Assembly (NCBI RefSeq): GCF_003100395.1
Contig: NZ_CP029211.1
Location: 124,001 to 188,000 of the forward strand
DNA from: Aquabacterium olei
GTDB lineage: Bacteria; Pseudomonadota; Gammaproteobacteria; Burkholderiales; Burkholderiaceae_C
DNA: 64,000 bases
Direction: 5' to 3'
Shown here: positions 8,399 to 16,660 of the stretch, one piece after another
Layout of the letters: every line of letters begins with the position of its first letter
How positions within the stretch are numbered: position 1 is the first letter of the stretch
Translations under genes and position numbers: made by a program
The notes under the pieces: generated by a model
What the model saw: the letters and a program-made list of their open reading frames with translations, nothing else
What the model was told of the DNA's origin: nothing
The model's database searches: none

Positions 8399-9160
8399 TC
8401 ACAGCACGTGAAAGCCGGCGTCCACGAACAGCGTGTTGCCAGTGATGGACTTGGCCGCATCGCTGACCAGGAAGGTGCACAGGGCCCCGACATCGTCCAG
8501 GTCCACCAGCCGCCGCAACGGTGCCCGCGCAATGGCATCGGCCATCAGCGCGTCGAAATCAGGAATGCCGGAGGCTGCACGCGTGGCCAGCGGCCCAGGT
8601 GACACCGCGTTGACGCGGATGCCTTTCGGGCCCAGTTCGCACGCCATGTAGCGCGTGCTGGCCTCCAGCGCGGCCTTCACCGGCCCCATCACGCCATAGC
8701 CGGGGATCACCTCTTCCGCGCCGACGTAGCTCATGGTGAGCAGGCTGCCTCCGTGTGCCATCAACGGCTCGGCCAGGTGCGCCATGCGGGCAAACGAATG
8801 ACACGAGATGTCCATCGCACGAGCAAAGCCTTCTCTGGATGCGTCGGTGACGCGGCCATGCAGGTCGGAGCGCGGCGCAAAGGCAATGGAGTGCAGCACG
8901 AAATCCAGGCGGCCCCACTGCGTCGTGATCGCCTGGAACACGGCTTCCATCTGCCCGGGGACCTCCACGTCGAGCGGCATCAGAATCTGTGCGTCCACCG
9001 AACGGGCCAGCGGTTCGACGTACGGCCTGGCCTTGTCGTTGAACCAGGTCAGGGCCAGATCGGCGCCCGCTTCGCGAAAGGACCGTGCGGCACCCCACGC
9101 GATGCTGTGCTCGTTGGCCACGCCCACGACGAGGCCCTTCTTGCCTTGCAAAGAAAACAT
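8399..9160 (-). CDS. fabI: Enoyl-[acyl-carrier-protein] reductase (NADH), FabI type
   Basis: The protein has 253 residues from MFSLQGKK. FabI reduces trans-2-enoyl-ACP in the last step of each fatty-acid elongation cycle. Residues 7-16 hold the altered FabI nucleotide motif 'GLVVGVANEHSIAWG'. The catalytic Y-x6-K is present as 'YGVMGPVK', with an upstream 'SYVGAEEVIPG' containing the other conserved Tyr. Length matches FabI (about 260). The stop lies 15 bases from the convergent coiled-coil gene. A permease gene lies 37 bases upstream on the same strand. Some Burkholderiales carry more than one FabI, so this may not be the only copy. Confidence 0.9.
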   Translation of the reverse strand: MFSLQGKKGLVVGVANEHSIAWGAARSFREAGADLALTWFNDKARPYVEPLARSVDAQILMPLDVEVPGQMEAVFQAITTQWGRLDFVLHSIAFAPRSDLHGRVTDASREGFARAMDISCHSFARMAHLAEPLMAHGGSLLTMSYVGAEEVIPGYGVMGPVKAALEASTRYMACELGPKGIRVNAVSPGPLATRAASGIPDFDALMADAIARAPLRRLVDLDDVGALCTFLVSDAAKSITGNTLFVDAGFHVL

Positions 9161-9197
9161 CTCACGCCCTTGCGATGCTGCGGTGCCGCAAATCCTC

Positions 9198-10274
9198 TCA
9201 GGTGTCGCGTCGCTCTGCAATGGGCATGTGAGGGGGTGTGGCGTCGCGGTCGGGCTCGACCGTCGCGGGCATCGGGTCGTGCAGCACTTCCTGCACATAA
9301 AGCTTCTGCACCAGGATCATCGTCACCACCATCAACGGCGTGGCGAAGACCACGCCAGCCACGCCGAACAGCAGCCCGAACACGACCACAGACAGCAGGC
9401 CCAGCACCGGAGGCAGCTCGACCGCGCGTCGCTGCACCACAGGCATCAACACATTGCCCTCGAACTGCTGGATCGCGATGGCGAGCAGGCCCACGTACAG
9501 CGCTTTCTCGGGGCCTTCGGTAAAGGCAAACAGCACCGCCAGCAGGCCGGATGCAATGGGGCCGAAGTAGGGAACGAAGTCCATGAGCCCGGCGATCACG
9601 CCAATGGACAGGGCCATGGGCATGCCGAGCACGGCCAGACCGATGGCAGTGGCGCAGCCCACGAAGAGCATCGAGATGCCCTGCCCCAGAAGCCAGCGTT
9701 GCAGGCCCTCCGAGCTCGCCTCGAACGCGGCGGCCATGCGGGGGCGCAGCGTCTGTGGCACCAGTCTCAGCACGCCACGTCGGTACAGCTCCGGGTCCAG
9801 CGCCAGGTAGATGGCCAGGACCACCATCAGCGCTGCACTGCCCAGTGCGCCGAACGTCAGGCCGGCTGCGTTCACCACCGGCGCCCACGACACCGCATCG
9901 CCCTTCATGCCATTGCGCCACCATTGCAGCACGCTCTGCCCGAAGGTTTGTTGCCGCAACCAGGTGGTGGCCGCCTCGATGGCCGCGGGCAGGCGCTCGC
10001 GCAACCGCTCCATCTGCTCTGCAAACCGATCGCCCACCAGCCAGCCGCCAAACGCGAGCGCCATCGTGACCAGCAGCAAGGTGACGATCACGGCGGTTCT
10101 TGGCGGCAGGCCAAACAAGCGCTCGAGCCGCGTCGATCCCGCAAGCAGCGCGGTGGCCAGCACGGTGGCACCGAAGGCGAGCACCAGCACATCGCTGAGC
10201 CGCCAGGCGAGCAGGATGACGCCGAGCGCCCCGATGACAAAGCCCACTTGCCGGGCGAACGTGCCCGTCACCAT
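9198..10274 (-). CDS. AI-2E family transporter (YdiK/PerM-like permease)
   Basis: A 358-residue membrane protein with the family layout. There are N-terminal helices (7-40, 'VGFVIGALGVILLAW'), a helix near 60-85, a long extramembrane region with charged helices ('DRFAEQMERLRERLPAAIEAA'), then four or more helices. These contain the conserved 'GLMDFVPYFGPIASGLLAVL' and 'QQFEGNVLMPVV'. Members export varied small molecules, and the link to autoinducer-2 holds for only some. Nothing here points to a quorum-sensing role. It lies upstream of fabI, possibly co-transcribed. Confidence 0.85.
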   Translation of the reverse strand: MVTGTFARQVGFVIGALGVILLAWRLSDVLVLAFGATVLATALLAGSTRLERLFGLPPRTAVIVTLLLVTMALAFGGWLVGDRFAEQMERLRERLPAAIEAATTWLRQQTFGQSVLQWWRNGMKGDAVSWAPVVNAAGLTFGALGSAALMVVLAIYLALDPELYRRGVLRLVPQTLRPRMAAAFEASSEGLQRWLLGQGISMLFVGCATAIGLAVLGMPMALSIGVIAGLMDFVPYFGPIASGLLAVLFAFTEGPEKALYVGLLAIAIQQFEGNVLMPVVQRRAVELPPVLGLLSVVVFGLLFGVAGVVFATPLMVVTMILVQKLYVQEVLHDPMPATVEPDRDATPPHMPIAERRDT

Positions 10275-10394
10275 GGACGGAAAAGGAAGGAGGAAAGGCG
10301 TGTCATGCCCGGCCTAGAGCAGCCAGGATGCCCGCCCCCCGGAGACAGGGGGTGGCTGGACAGGCTCGGCGCTTGCTGCGCCGGCCGATACGGC

Positions 10395-10440
10395 AAATTG
10401 CCGCAATTGAACAAACTGCGGCAGTCGTTGCCGGCAATTT
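10395..10440. terminator. Inverted repeat between hns-like gene and permease
   Basis: The arms aaattgccg (10395-10403) and cggcaattt (10432-10440) can form a 9-bp stem. It overlaps a smaller palindrome, cggcaaattgccg. The position just past the H-NS stop fits a transcript end on the minus strand. There is no strong T tract. Confidence 0.4.
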
Positions 10441-10492
10441 AGGAGGCGCAATGCAATGCGCCCGGGCCCGGTGCAGATGACCGGGCCGAAAC

Positions 10493-10816
10493 TCAGACCT
10501 TCAGGTCGTCCAGCGATTTGCCGGCGGCCAGCGCGGCCTGCACCCACTTCGGCTTCAGACCGCGACCGCTCCAGGTGGCGCCGCTGTTCGGATCCTGGTA
10601 TTTCGGGGCCACTTTCGAGCCCGCGCCAGCGCCGGTCTTGCCAGTTTTCACGGAAGCCAGGTCCGCCACGGTCAGGCCGTTGTCAGCCAGCATTTGGCGA
10701 ATCTTGACGATGACGGCAGAGCGCTCGGCCTTTTTCGCTTCCTCGATCTGTTTCTCGAGTTCCTGTGCCTGACGCAGCAGATCGGCCTTCTTGGCGGACA
10801 GTTCTTGGTAATTCAT
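10493..10816 (-). CDS. H-NS family histone-like nucleoid protein
   Basis: This 107-residue protein starts at MNYQELSAKK; longer upstream options are not needed. Residues 1-45 are a coiled-coil dimerisation helix ('KKADLLRQAQELEKQIEEAKKAER'). The C-terminal 40 residues are the H-NS DNA-binding motif, 'YQDPNSGATWSGRGLKPKW', with the 'GRG' core that enters the minor groove. The short length and this C-terminus are typical of betaproteobacterial H-NS (Bv3F/HvrA-like). It binds AT-rich or foreign DNA and represses it. The next gene upstream is a recombinase-like gene, though H-NS copies are also common in core genomes. Confidence 0.92.
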   Translation of the reverse strand: MNYQELSAKKADLLRQAQELEKQIEEAKKAERSAVIVKIRQMLADNGLTVADLASVKTGKTGAGAGSKVAPKYQDPNSGATWSGRGLKPKWVQAALAAGKSLDDLKV

Positions 10817-10949
10817 ACTCGTCTCCGGTGATGCAAAAGATATTCGCACGGATGATACACGGAACGCTGGTTTTGCGATGCGTTGCTCGCCTGCGCCCTG
10901 TGTCGACAACCGGCAGCCATAAAGAAATGTTCACGCTGCGCAATATTCG

Positions 10950-12149
10950 TTAGATTTCGCATCTCGAATTGGCTGTGCGGGTGTCATCTTCATGTGTGGC
11001 CTGTGTCCTTTCTTCTATGGACTGCACCACCATGTTCAGCGCAGCTACTGAATCCTCGAGATAGCGCTGCACCGACTCCAGCCGATGCAGTCCGAGCTGC
11101 GCCTGCAGCAGATGGGGCGACACGCCCTCGGAGAGCGCCATCTGAATGTGGGCCTTCCGCAGGGATTGGATGCCTCCGGTGAAAAGCCAGTGCACTGGAT
11201 CGGGCGATGCCGCGCCGAGGCGCTCCAGTATCCGGTAGGCCGTCGAGGCAGTAAGCGAACCGCCCTTCGCCGTGGACGGGAAAAGGACGTTGTCAGCGCC
11301 TTGCAGCGCGGCTGGCATGGTCGCCAGCCACCACTTCAGAAGAACCTGCGCACGCCACAGGCCGAGTTGCCGCGGCCCACCGTCGTTTCGTGGCGACGCG
11401 ATCGTGCGGTGTTTTGCCGTGCGGGCGGTTTCGTCCCGGTGCACCACGAGTTGTGCGCGTACGCGGTCGATCTGGACCGAACCTTGCCTGAGCAGGCGGA
11501 TTTCCTGAAATCGCACGCCAATATCGAGCCCCATGGAGAGCATCACCAGGTCGCGCGCAAGTTTCCACGAGGCCGCCGGCGTTTGCGGCACTTCGATGGC
11601 CGGACCAGTGACAGGCAGCCGGGAAAGCACCTGCAAGAGATCTAAGGGCAGTTGCGCCATCAGCGGCGCAATCAATCGGTCGACCTCACCGCGCGATATC
11701 CAGGCCGTCGCACCTCCCATCCATTCATGATCAACATCGTTGCGAACGGCCGCTGCGGCAGGTCTTTCCGCTTGTCCTTCGATCACCACGAGCGCCCCGC
11801 CACCGTGCGCCCAGTGCAAGCGGGTCAGCAAGCGCGCATATCTCCGATGGGTGGCCGCTGACCACGGCCGGGGCCCTGTACAGCGCTCGGCCAGAAACCC
11901 GTTGATGGCCGTCTGGGGTTCGGCGAACACGTCGATACCAGCTGCGTGCGCCCACTGTGCATAGGCTGACACCATCGTGCGGTAGACCGCCACAGCCTCG
12001 GCGGACAAGGTGTCGGGGCCTCGGGTGCGGGCGCGGCTGGTGGCCGCATAGGCCTGGGTGTGCAGCGCCGCCAGGAGCGTTTCGACGGTGTACTGGACGG
12101 GCTGCACTATCGGGACCGCGCCGGAGGCGTCGAAGACGGGGATGGGCAT
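10950..12149 (-). CDS. Solitary tyrosine-recombinase-like protein (integrase family)
   Basis: The protein has 399 residues. The N-terminal ~150 look like a helical SAM-type core-binding domain ('AVYRTMVSAYAQWAHAAGI'). The catalytic half shows the recombinase pattern in part. Arg213 sits in 'GVRFQEIRLL', Arg331 in 'QSLRKAH', His355 in 'LGLHRLESVQRYLE', and Tyr363 is the candidate nucleophile. The usual HxxR histidine appears as Gln328. No phage, excisionase or cassette genes are next to it. A 16-bp perfect inverted repeat lies just upstream. It could be an active recombinase with its own sites, a degenerate integrase, or a DNA-binding derivative. It lacks the features I would expect of integron IntI. 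Confidence 0.72.
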   Translation of the reverse strand: MPIPVFDASGAVPIVQPVQYTVETLLAALHTQAYAATSRARTRGPDTLSAEAVAVYRTMVSAYAQWAHAAGIDVFAEPQTAINGFLAERCTGPRPWSAATHRRYARLLTRLHWAHGGGALVVIEGQAERPAAAAVRNDVDHEWMGGATAWISRGEVDRLIAPLMAQLPLDLLQVLSRLPVTGPAIEVPQTPAASWKLARDLVMLSMGLDIGVRFQEIRLLRQGSVQIDRVRAQLVVHRDETARTAKHRTIASPRNDGGPRQLGLWRAQVLLKWWLATMPAALQGADNVLFPSTAKGGSLTASTAYRILERLGAASPDPVHWLFTGGIQSLRKAHIQMALSEGVSPHLLQAQLGLHRLESVQRYLEDSVAALNMVVQSIEERTQATHEDDTRTANSRCEI

Positions 12150-12157
12150 CGACGGAT

Positions 12158-12251
12158 TTCAACTAACCGCAAAGAGATTACCGAACTCTAACGCCCACCG
12201 AGCTCATGGGAACAGTTCCGACTAACTGTCCTCCTTTTGCGGTTAGTTGAA
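12158..12251. repeat. 16-bp perfect inverted repeat upstream of the recombinase gene
   Basis: The arms ttcaactaaccgcaaa (12158-12173) and tttgcggttagttgaa (12236-12251) flank 62 bases. A related partial copy (gactaactgt) lies at 12220-12229 inside. The left arm ends 9 bases from the recombinase start codon. The right arm ends 5 bases before the stop of the AraC gene. The layout suits either recombinase binding/crossover arms or an operator of the recombinase gene. Confidence 0.75.
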
Positions 12252-12256
12252 TTCAG

Positions 12257-13258
12257 TCACCGACCCCGGTACACGGACGGACTTTGCCCAGCCCACCTCT
12301 GGAAGGCATGGATGAACGCAGCAGACTCCGCATAACCCAGCTGGTGCGCGATGTCCTCCACCGACAGGCTGCTGTGCTTCAACAGATGACGGGCCTTTGC
12401 GTAGCGCGCCTCAGCAAGCAGGTCGCGAAAGCTGCGCCCTTCTTCACTGAGCGCGCGGCGCAGGCTGCGCTCGCTGAGGTCGAACGTGCGGGCCACGGCT
12501 TCCACCGTCGGGAACGCCCCGCTGAACAGCCCTAGATGGGCCAACACCTTCTCCGACAGCGTGTCGTCGGTGCGCTCCTGCGCCTGCAGTTGCTGGTCGC
12601 ACATCGCTCGGTACATCGCATGGCCTGACGCATCGGCCGTCGGAAAGCGCACCTGCAGGTGCTCGTTGCGCAGCCAGAACCGCGCCTCGTGCTCGCCAAA
12701 GCGCACGGGGCAACCGAAGTAGGTCTCGTACGCCGCGGCCTCCGCAGGCCGTGGATAGGGCATGTCGATGCGCTCGGCGTGAATGTCCATGCCCAGCGTG
12801 GCCTGCATGTCGCGCACCATTTTGTAGGTGCCTGACACCTCGCCGTCCACCCGGAAGCGGAAGGCCTGGGGTGGCATGGGCATGGGTTGCAGCACCAGGG
12901 CGCTCAGGCGCTCGCCGGGCTCCATGCGCAGTGTGCCGAACAGATAGGTCAGCTTCTGATAGCGGATGCCCATCTGGAACGCCTCGTACGCATTGGCGCA
13001 GGTCATCAGCAGCATCACCAGGGGGCCGTAACCGGCCAGCCCATAGAAGCCACCCAGCCGCAGGCCCACCAGCGGATCGTGCAACCCCTCAGCCAGGTCG
13101 GCGTAGATGCGTAATTCGCGCGAGCGCTCGATGCGCGTGCTCGGATCGAGCTGCTCCAGTGTCAGGCCGTGCCGCTGCAGCACCGGCTCGGGGTCTTCTC
13201 CGAGCTGCTTGAGGCCCTGAACCATGTAAATCAGGCCCAGGATCGATCGGGTGCTCAT
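12257..13258 (-). CDS. AraC-family regulator, probably of the divergent monooxygenase
   Basis: This 333-residue regulator has an N-terminal ligand domain of the arabinose_bd/OruR type (about 20-210) and a C-terminal double helix-turn-helix (about 235-333). The latter contains 'SVEDIAHQLGYAESAAFIHAFQRWAGQSPSVYR', the AraC signature. It is divergent from the Baeyer-Villiger-type monooxygenase gene, with 198 bases between the starts. The repeated sequence gatcaatttg in that gap is a candidate binding site. AraC proteins of this type often switch on catabolic operons for hydrophobic substrates. Ligand unknown. Confidence 0.88.
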   Translation of the reverse strand: MSTRSILGLIYMVQGLKQLGEDPEPVLQRHGLTLEQLDPSTRIERSRELRIYADLAEGLHDPLVGLRLGGFYGLAGYGPLVMLLMTCANAYEAFQMGIRYQKLTYLFGTLRMEPGERLSALVLQPMPMPPQAFRFRVDGEVSGTYKMVRDMQATLGMDIHAERIDMPYPRPAEAAAYETYFGCPVRFGEHEARFWLRNEHLQVRFPTADASGHAMYRAMCDQQLQAQERTDDTLSEKVLAHLGLFSGAFPTVEAVARTFDLSERSLRRALSEEGRSFRDLLAEARYAKARHLLKHSSLSVEDIAHQLGYAESAAFIHAFQRWAGQSPSVYRGR

Positions 13259-13268
13259 GTTGATTCAG

Positions 13269-13330
13269 ATCAATTTGGCGGGCGGGGTTAACCCGGGAAA
13301 CGGCCTGTTCTGGCCGAAACGATCAATTTG
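13269..13330. promoter_or_regulatory. Direct repeats gatcaatttg, candidate AraC sites
   Basis: Two copies of gatcaatttg (13269-13278 and 13321-13330) are spaced 52 bases start to start, about five helical turns, so they face the same side. The first overlaps a small inverted repeat, ttgat-tcag-atcaa (13261-13274). They lie between the divergent AraC and monooxygenase genes. An additional gggttaaccc palindrome lies at about 13287-13296. Confidence 0.45.
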
Positions 13331-13456
13331 TCGGTCGAATCTAGCATGGCCCCTCGGGATGCGGGCGGCCACCATCGCGCCATGTTCGGAGACACGCCCC
13401 TGAATTGCACGGCGCGCACAGGTGGCCTTCACAACCCAGATCCCGAGGGACAAGAC

Positions 13457-15028
13457 ATGAACACCGCACACGCTGCTCGCCCCGTCGTTCATCAGGTCGA
13501 AGTGGCCATTGCCGGCGCCGGCTTCGGCGGCCTGGCCATGGCCATTCAGCTGCAGAAGCACGGCATCCACGACTTCCTGATCCTCGAGAAGGCGGGCGAA
13601 GTCGGTGGGGCCTGGCGCGACAACCATTACCCCGGCGCAGCATGCGACGTGCAGTCGCACATGTACTCGTACTCGTTCGAGAAGAAATCGGACTGGACCA
13701 AGCGCTATGCCCCCTGGCACGAGATCCAGCAGTACATCCTCGACACCGTCAAGAAGCACAACCTGCGTCCCAAGATCCACTTCAACCAGGAGGTGGTGAG
13801 CGCCGTGTTCAACGAAGGCACGGGCCGTTGGGTGATCAAGACCGCCGGCGGCGAAACCATCATGGCGCGCCACTGGGTGCTCGCCTCGGGCCCGCTGCAT
13901 GTGCCGGCCTTCCCCGACATCAAGGGCCTGGACACCTTCCAGGGCAAGGTGATGCACTCGGCGCAGTGGGACCACGGCTACGACCTCAAGGGCAAGCGCG
14001 TGGCCTCGCTCGGCACCGGCGGCTCGGCCATCCAGTACGTGCCCGAGATTGCGCCCAAGGTGGGCAAGCTGCACGTCTTCCAGCGCACGCCGGCGTGGGT
14101 CATCCCGCGTGACGAACGCAGCTACTCGGGCCTGCGCAAGGCGATGTTCAAGGCCCTGCCCTTCACGCAGACGCTGCACCGCTGGCGTTGCTACTGGACG
14201 AACGAATCGCGCCTGTGGCCCATCCTGAATCCGTGGATGGCGCGCATCGGCGAAGGCCTGCTCAAGAAGTTCATCGCCTACCAGGTGAAGGACCCGGCGC
14301 TGGTCAAGAAGCTCACGCCCGACTACACGCTGGGCTGCAAGCGCATCCTGATTTCGAACAAGTGGTATCCGGCCTTCAACCGGCCCAACGTCGAGTTGGT
14401 GACCGACGCGATCTCGCACTTCACCGAAACCGGCATCGTCACGAAGGACGGCCGGGAGCGCAAGCTCGACTGCGTGATCCTGGGCACCGGCTTCGTGGTC
14501 GACCCGCGCATCTACATGAAGAGCTTCGAACTGCGCGGCCTGAACGGCCACACCGTGCAGGAGGACTGGAAGGTCAGCCCCACCAGCTACTACGGCATCA
14601 CCACGGCCAACTACCCGAACATGTACCAGTTGGTCGGGCCGCACACGGGCCTGGGGCACAACTCCATCATCTTCATGATCGAGGCGCAGGTGAACTACAT
14701 CATCGAGTGCATCAAGCTGGTCAAGCGCAAGAACGCCGATTGGATCGACGTGAAGCCCCAGGCGATGCAGCGCTTCCTGGGCGAGATGACACAGAGCCTC
14801 AAGGGCACGGTGTGGAGCTCGGGCTGCAAGAGCTGGTACCAGACGGCCGACGGCATCAACTTCGCGATCTGGCCGAAGTCGACGTGGCGCTACTGGCTGG
14901 AAACCCGCTCGGTGAAGGAGGCGGATTACGTCTTCGGCAAATGCAAGGCGCACGCGGTGACCGGCGCCATGGGCACACCGGCGGGCCTGGCCGGCCAGGC
15001 GATGGCGCGCATGGGCCAGCCGCGCTGA
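13457..15028 (+). CDS. Flavin-dependent Baeyer-Villiger-type monooxygenase
   Basis: The protein has 523 residues from MNTAHAARP, with a gaggga RBS just upstream; longer frames would run into the regulatory gap. Class B flavoprotein monooxygenases use NADPH and FAD to insert oxygen into ketones. Seen here are the FAD motif GAGFGG (20-25) and the Baeyer-Villiger fingerprint F161-x-G-x3-H167-x3-W171-D. The NADPH motif GTGGSA (187-192) is also present. Length fits the family. It is divergent from an AraC gene that probably controls it. A cholesterol-oxidase-like enzyme and a CocE-type hydrolase occur about 6-10 kb away, so steroid or terpenoid ketones are possible substrates. The substrate cannot be read from sequence. 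Confidence 0.88.
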   Translation: MNTAHAARPVVHQVEVAIAGAGFGGLAMAIQLQKHGIHDFLILEKAGEVGGAWRDNHYPGAACDVQSHMYSYSFEKKSDWTKRYAPWHEIQQYILDTVKKHNLRPKIHFNQEVVSAVFNEGTGRWVIKTAGGETIMARHWVLASGPLHVPAFPDIKGLDTFQGKVMHSAQWDHGYDLKGKRVASLGTGGSAIQYVPEIAPKVGKLHVFQRTPAWVIPRDERSYSGLRKAMFKALPFTQTLHRWRCYWTNESRLWPILNPWMARIGEGLLKKFIAYQVKDPALVKKLTPDYTLGCKRILISNKWYPAFNRPNVELVTDAISHFTETGIVTKDGRERKLDCVILGTGFVVDPRIYMKSFELRGLNGHTVQEDWKVSPTSYYGITTANYPNMYQLVGPHTGLGHNSIIFMIEAQVNYIIECIKLVKRKNADWIDVKPQAMQRFLGEMTQSLKGTVWSSGCKSWYQTADGINFAIWPKSTWRYWLETRSVKEADYVFGKCKAHAVTGAMGTPAGLAGQAMARMGQPR

Positions 15029-15039
15029 ACGCAGCTCTG

Positions 15040-16659
15040 TCAGCCCGTCGCGTCGCCCTGCAGGGCCGCCAGGCGGGCACACAGGTCGGCGGGCACATCG
15101 GCCTCGGTACGTGCCACCCCGCGGTAGATGCGGCCGGCGTGGCCATCGAGGGTGAGGGTCTCGCCCTCCTGAAAGGTCTGCCCGCCCAGTTCCACACGGC
15201 GGGCCGCCAGGTCGATGCGCAGGGCGTCGCAGCCCACCAGGCAGACCTTGCCCAACTGCCGAGCCACCACGGCGGCATGCGACGTCCGTGCGCCGCGCTG
15301 GGTCAGCAGGCCCTCGGCGCGCTCCAGCGCGGCGATGTCGCTGGTTTCGGCGTCGACCCGCAGCAGCACGGTCGACACGCCTTGCGCCTGACGCGCCTGC
15401 ACGCGGGCTTCATCCAGTGCGATCTCTCCGCTGGCCACGCCATCACAGGCCGGCACGGCTTCGGCCAACGGGGCCAGGGGCGCGCCATCCTCTCCCACGA
15501 CGCGCCGGGAAGTCAGGTGAGCCGGCTTCAGGTGGCGCACGCGCGCCTGCGCTTCAGCCCGGGAAAGGAGGCCTTCATCCAGCAGGTCCAGCGCGATGCG
15601 GGCCGTCGCGCGCGGGGTGCGTTTGCCGCTGCGCGTCTGCAGCATCCACAGCGTCCCGTCCTGCACGGTGAACTCGAAGTCCTGCATGTCGCCCAGTTCA
15701 CGCTCGAGGTGCCGGGCCGCGTCCTGCAAGGCGTGCCAGGTCAGCGGCAGCACGCTGGCGAGCAAGGTGTGTCCGTGCGCGCTGTGGCGGCCCGAGACCA
15801 CGTCTTCGCCCTGCGCATTGAACAGGAAGTCGACCCAGAGGCCGGGCTCGCCGGTGGCGGGGTTGCGCGTGAAGCCCACGCCCGCGCCCGAGCGCCCGCC
15901 CGCATTGCCGAACACCATGGTCTGCACGGTCACGGCGGTGCCGATGTCATCGGCGATGCCGTGCGAGGCACGGTAAGCCTGCGCGCGCTCGGACTGCCAG
16001 GACGCGAGCACGGCCGTGATGGCCCCAGACAGCTGCACACGCGGGTCCTGCGGGAACGCGTGTCCGGCCTGTTGCTGGTACACCATCAGGTGTCGGTGCG
16101 TGAGGTCCCTCAGTTCGGCGAAATCCAGTTCTCGCTCATTGCGTCCGCCCGCCAGCGCCTGCGTGGCGTCTTCGAAGTGGCGGGCGTCGATGCCAGCCAC
16201 CACCTCGCCATACGTCGCGACCAGGCGGCGGTAAGCATCCCAGACGAGGCGCGGGTGCCCGGTCTGCCGCAGCAGCCCCGGCACGGTGGCATCGCACAGG
16301 CCGATGTTGAGCAGCGTTTCCATCATGCCGGGCATCGACACCGGCGCACCCGATCGCACCGACAGCAACAGCGGACGGCCCCCATGGCCCAGCCTCAGCC
16401 CGGTGCGCGACTCCAGCGCGGCCAGCCCGGCCTGCCAGGTGGCCGGCTGCGCTGCGGCCGCACGGGATGCCGCATCGTGGCACCAGCCCGTTCCCAGCAC
16501 AAAGGCCGGCGGCACCGGCAGACCCATGTCGGCCATTTTCAACAGGTTCCAGGCCTTGAACCCCATGGTATCGGGAGCGGGCTGAAACACCGGCAGCCTC
16601 GCCGTCGCCGTCCTGGGCAGGCACCCGATGAAGTAGGTGTCGTGCAGATCGGCCGCCAT
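15040..16659 (-). CDS. Truncated pyruvate-phosphate-dikinase-like protein (ATP-binding and phosphohistidine domains only)
   Basis: The protein has 539 residues from MAADLHD, chosen because the preceding gene stops one base before this ATG. Residues ~35-330 match the PPDK/PEP-synthase nucleotide domain ('LLLSVRSGAPVSMPGMMETLLNIGL', 'TVQTMVFGN..GRSGAGVGFTRNP'). Residues ~400-510 form the swivelling phosphohistidine domain, with 'GARTSHAAVVARQLGK' (catalytic His about 461). Full PPDK is about 870-900 residues. The whole C-terminal PEP/pyruvate barrel is missing, and the protein ends soon after the His domain. It could therefore autophosphorylate from ATP but cannot complete pyruvate-PEP conversion alone. 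Its coupled partner is a DUF47 fusion protein. Confidence 0.85.
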   Translation of the reverse strand: MAADLHDTYFIGCLPRTATARLPVFQPAPDTMGFKAWNLLKMADMGLPVPPAFVLGTGWCHDAASRAAAAQPATWQAGLAALESRTGLRLGHGGRPLLLSVRSGAPVSMPGMMETLLNIGLCDATVPGLLRQTGHPRLVWDAYRRLVATYGEVVAGIDARHFEDATQALAGGRNERELDFAELRDLTHRHLMVYQQQAGHAFPQDPRVQLSGAITAVLASWQSERAQAYRASHGIADDIGTAVTVQTMVFGNAGGRSGAGVGFTRNPATGEPGLWVDFLFNAQGEDVVSGRHSAHGHTLLASVLPLTWHALQDAARHLERELGDMQDFEFTVQDGTLWMLQTRSGKRTPRATARIALDLLDEGLLSRAEAQARVRHLKPAHLTSRRVVGEDGAPLAPLAEAVPACDGVASGEIALDEARVQARQAQGVSTVLLRVDAETSDIAALERAEGLLTQRGARTSHAAVVARQLGKVCLVGCDALRIDLAARRVELGGQTFQEGETLTLDGHAGRIYRGVARTEADVPADLCARLAALQGDATG

Positions 16660-16660
16660 C

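Noticed and set aside
10950..12149. Integron integrase IntI
   Set aside because: The protein is longer, with a different arrangement and a replaced motif-II His; no attI or cassette array is beside it.
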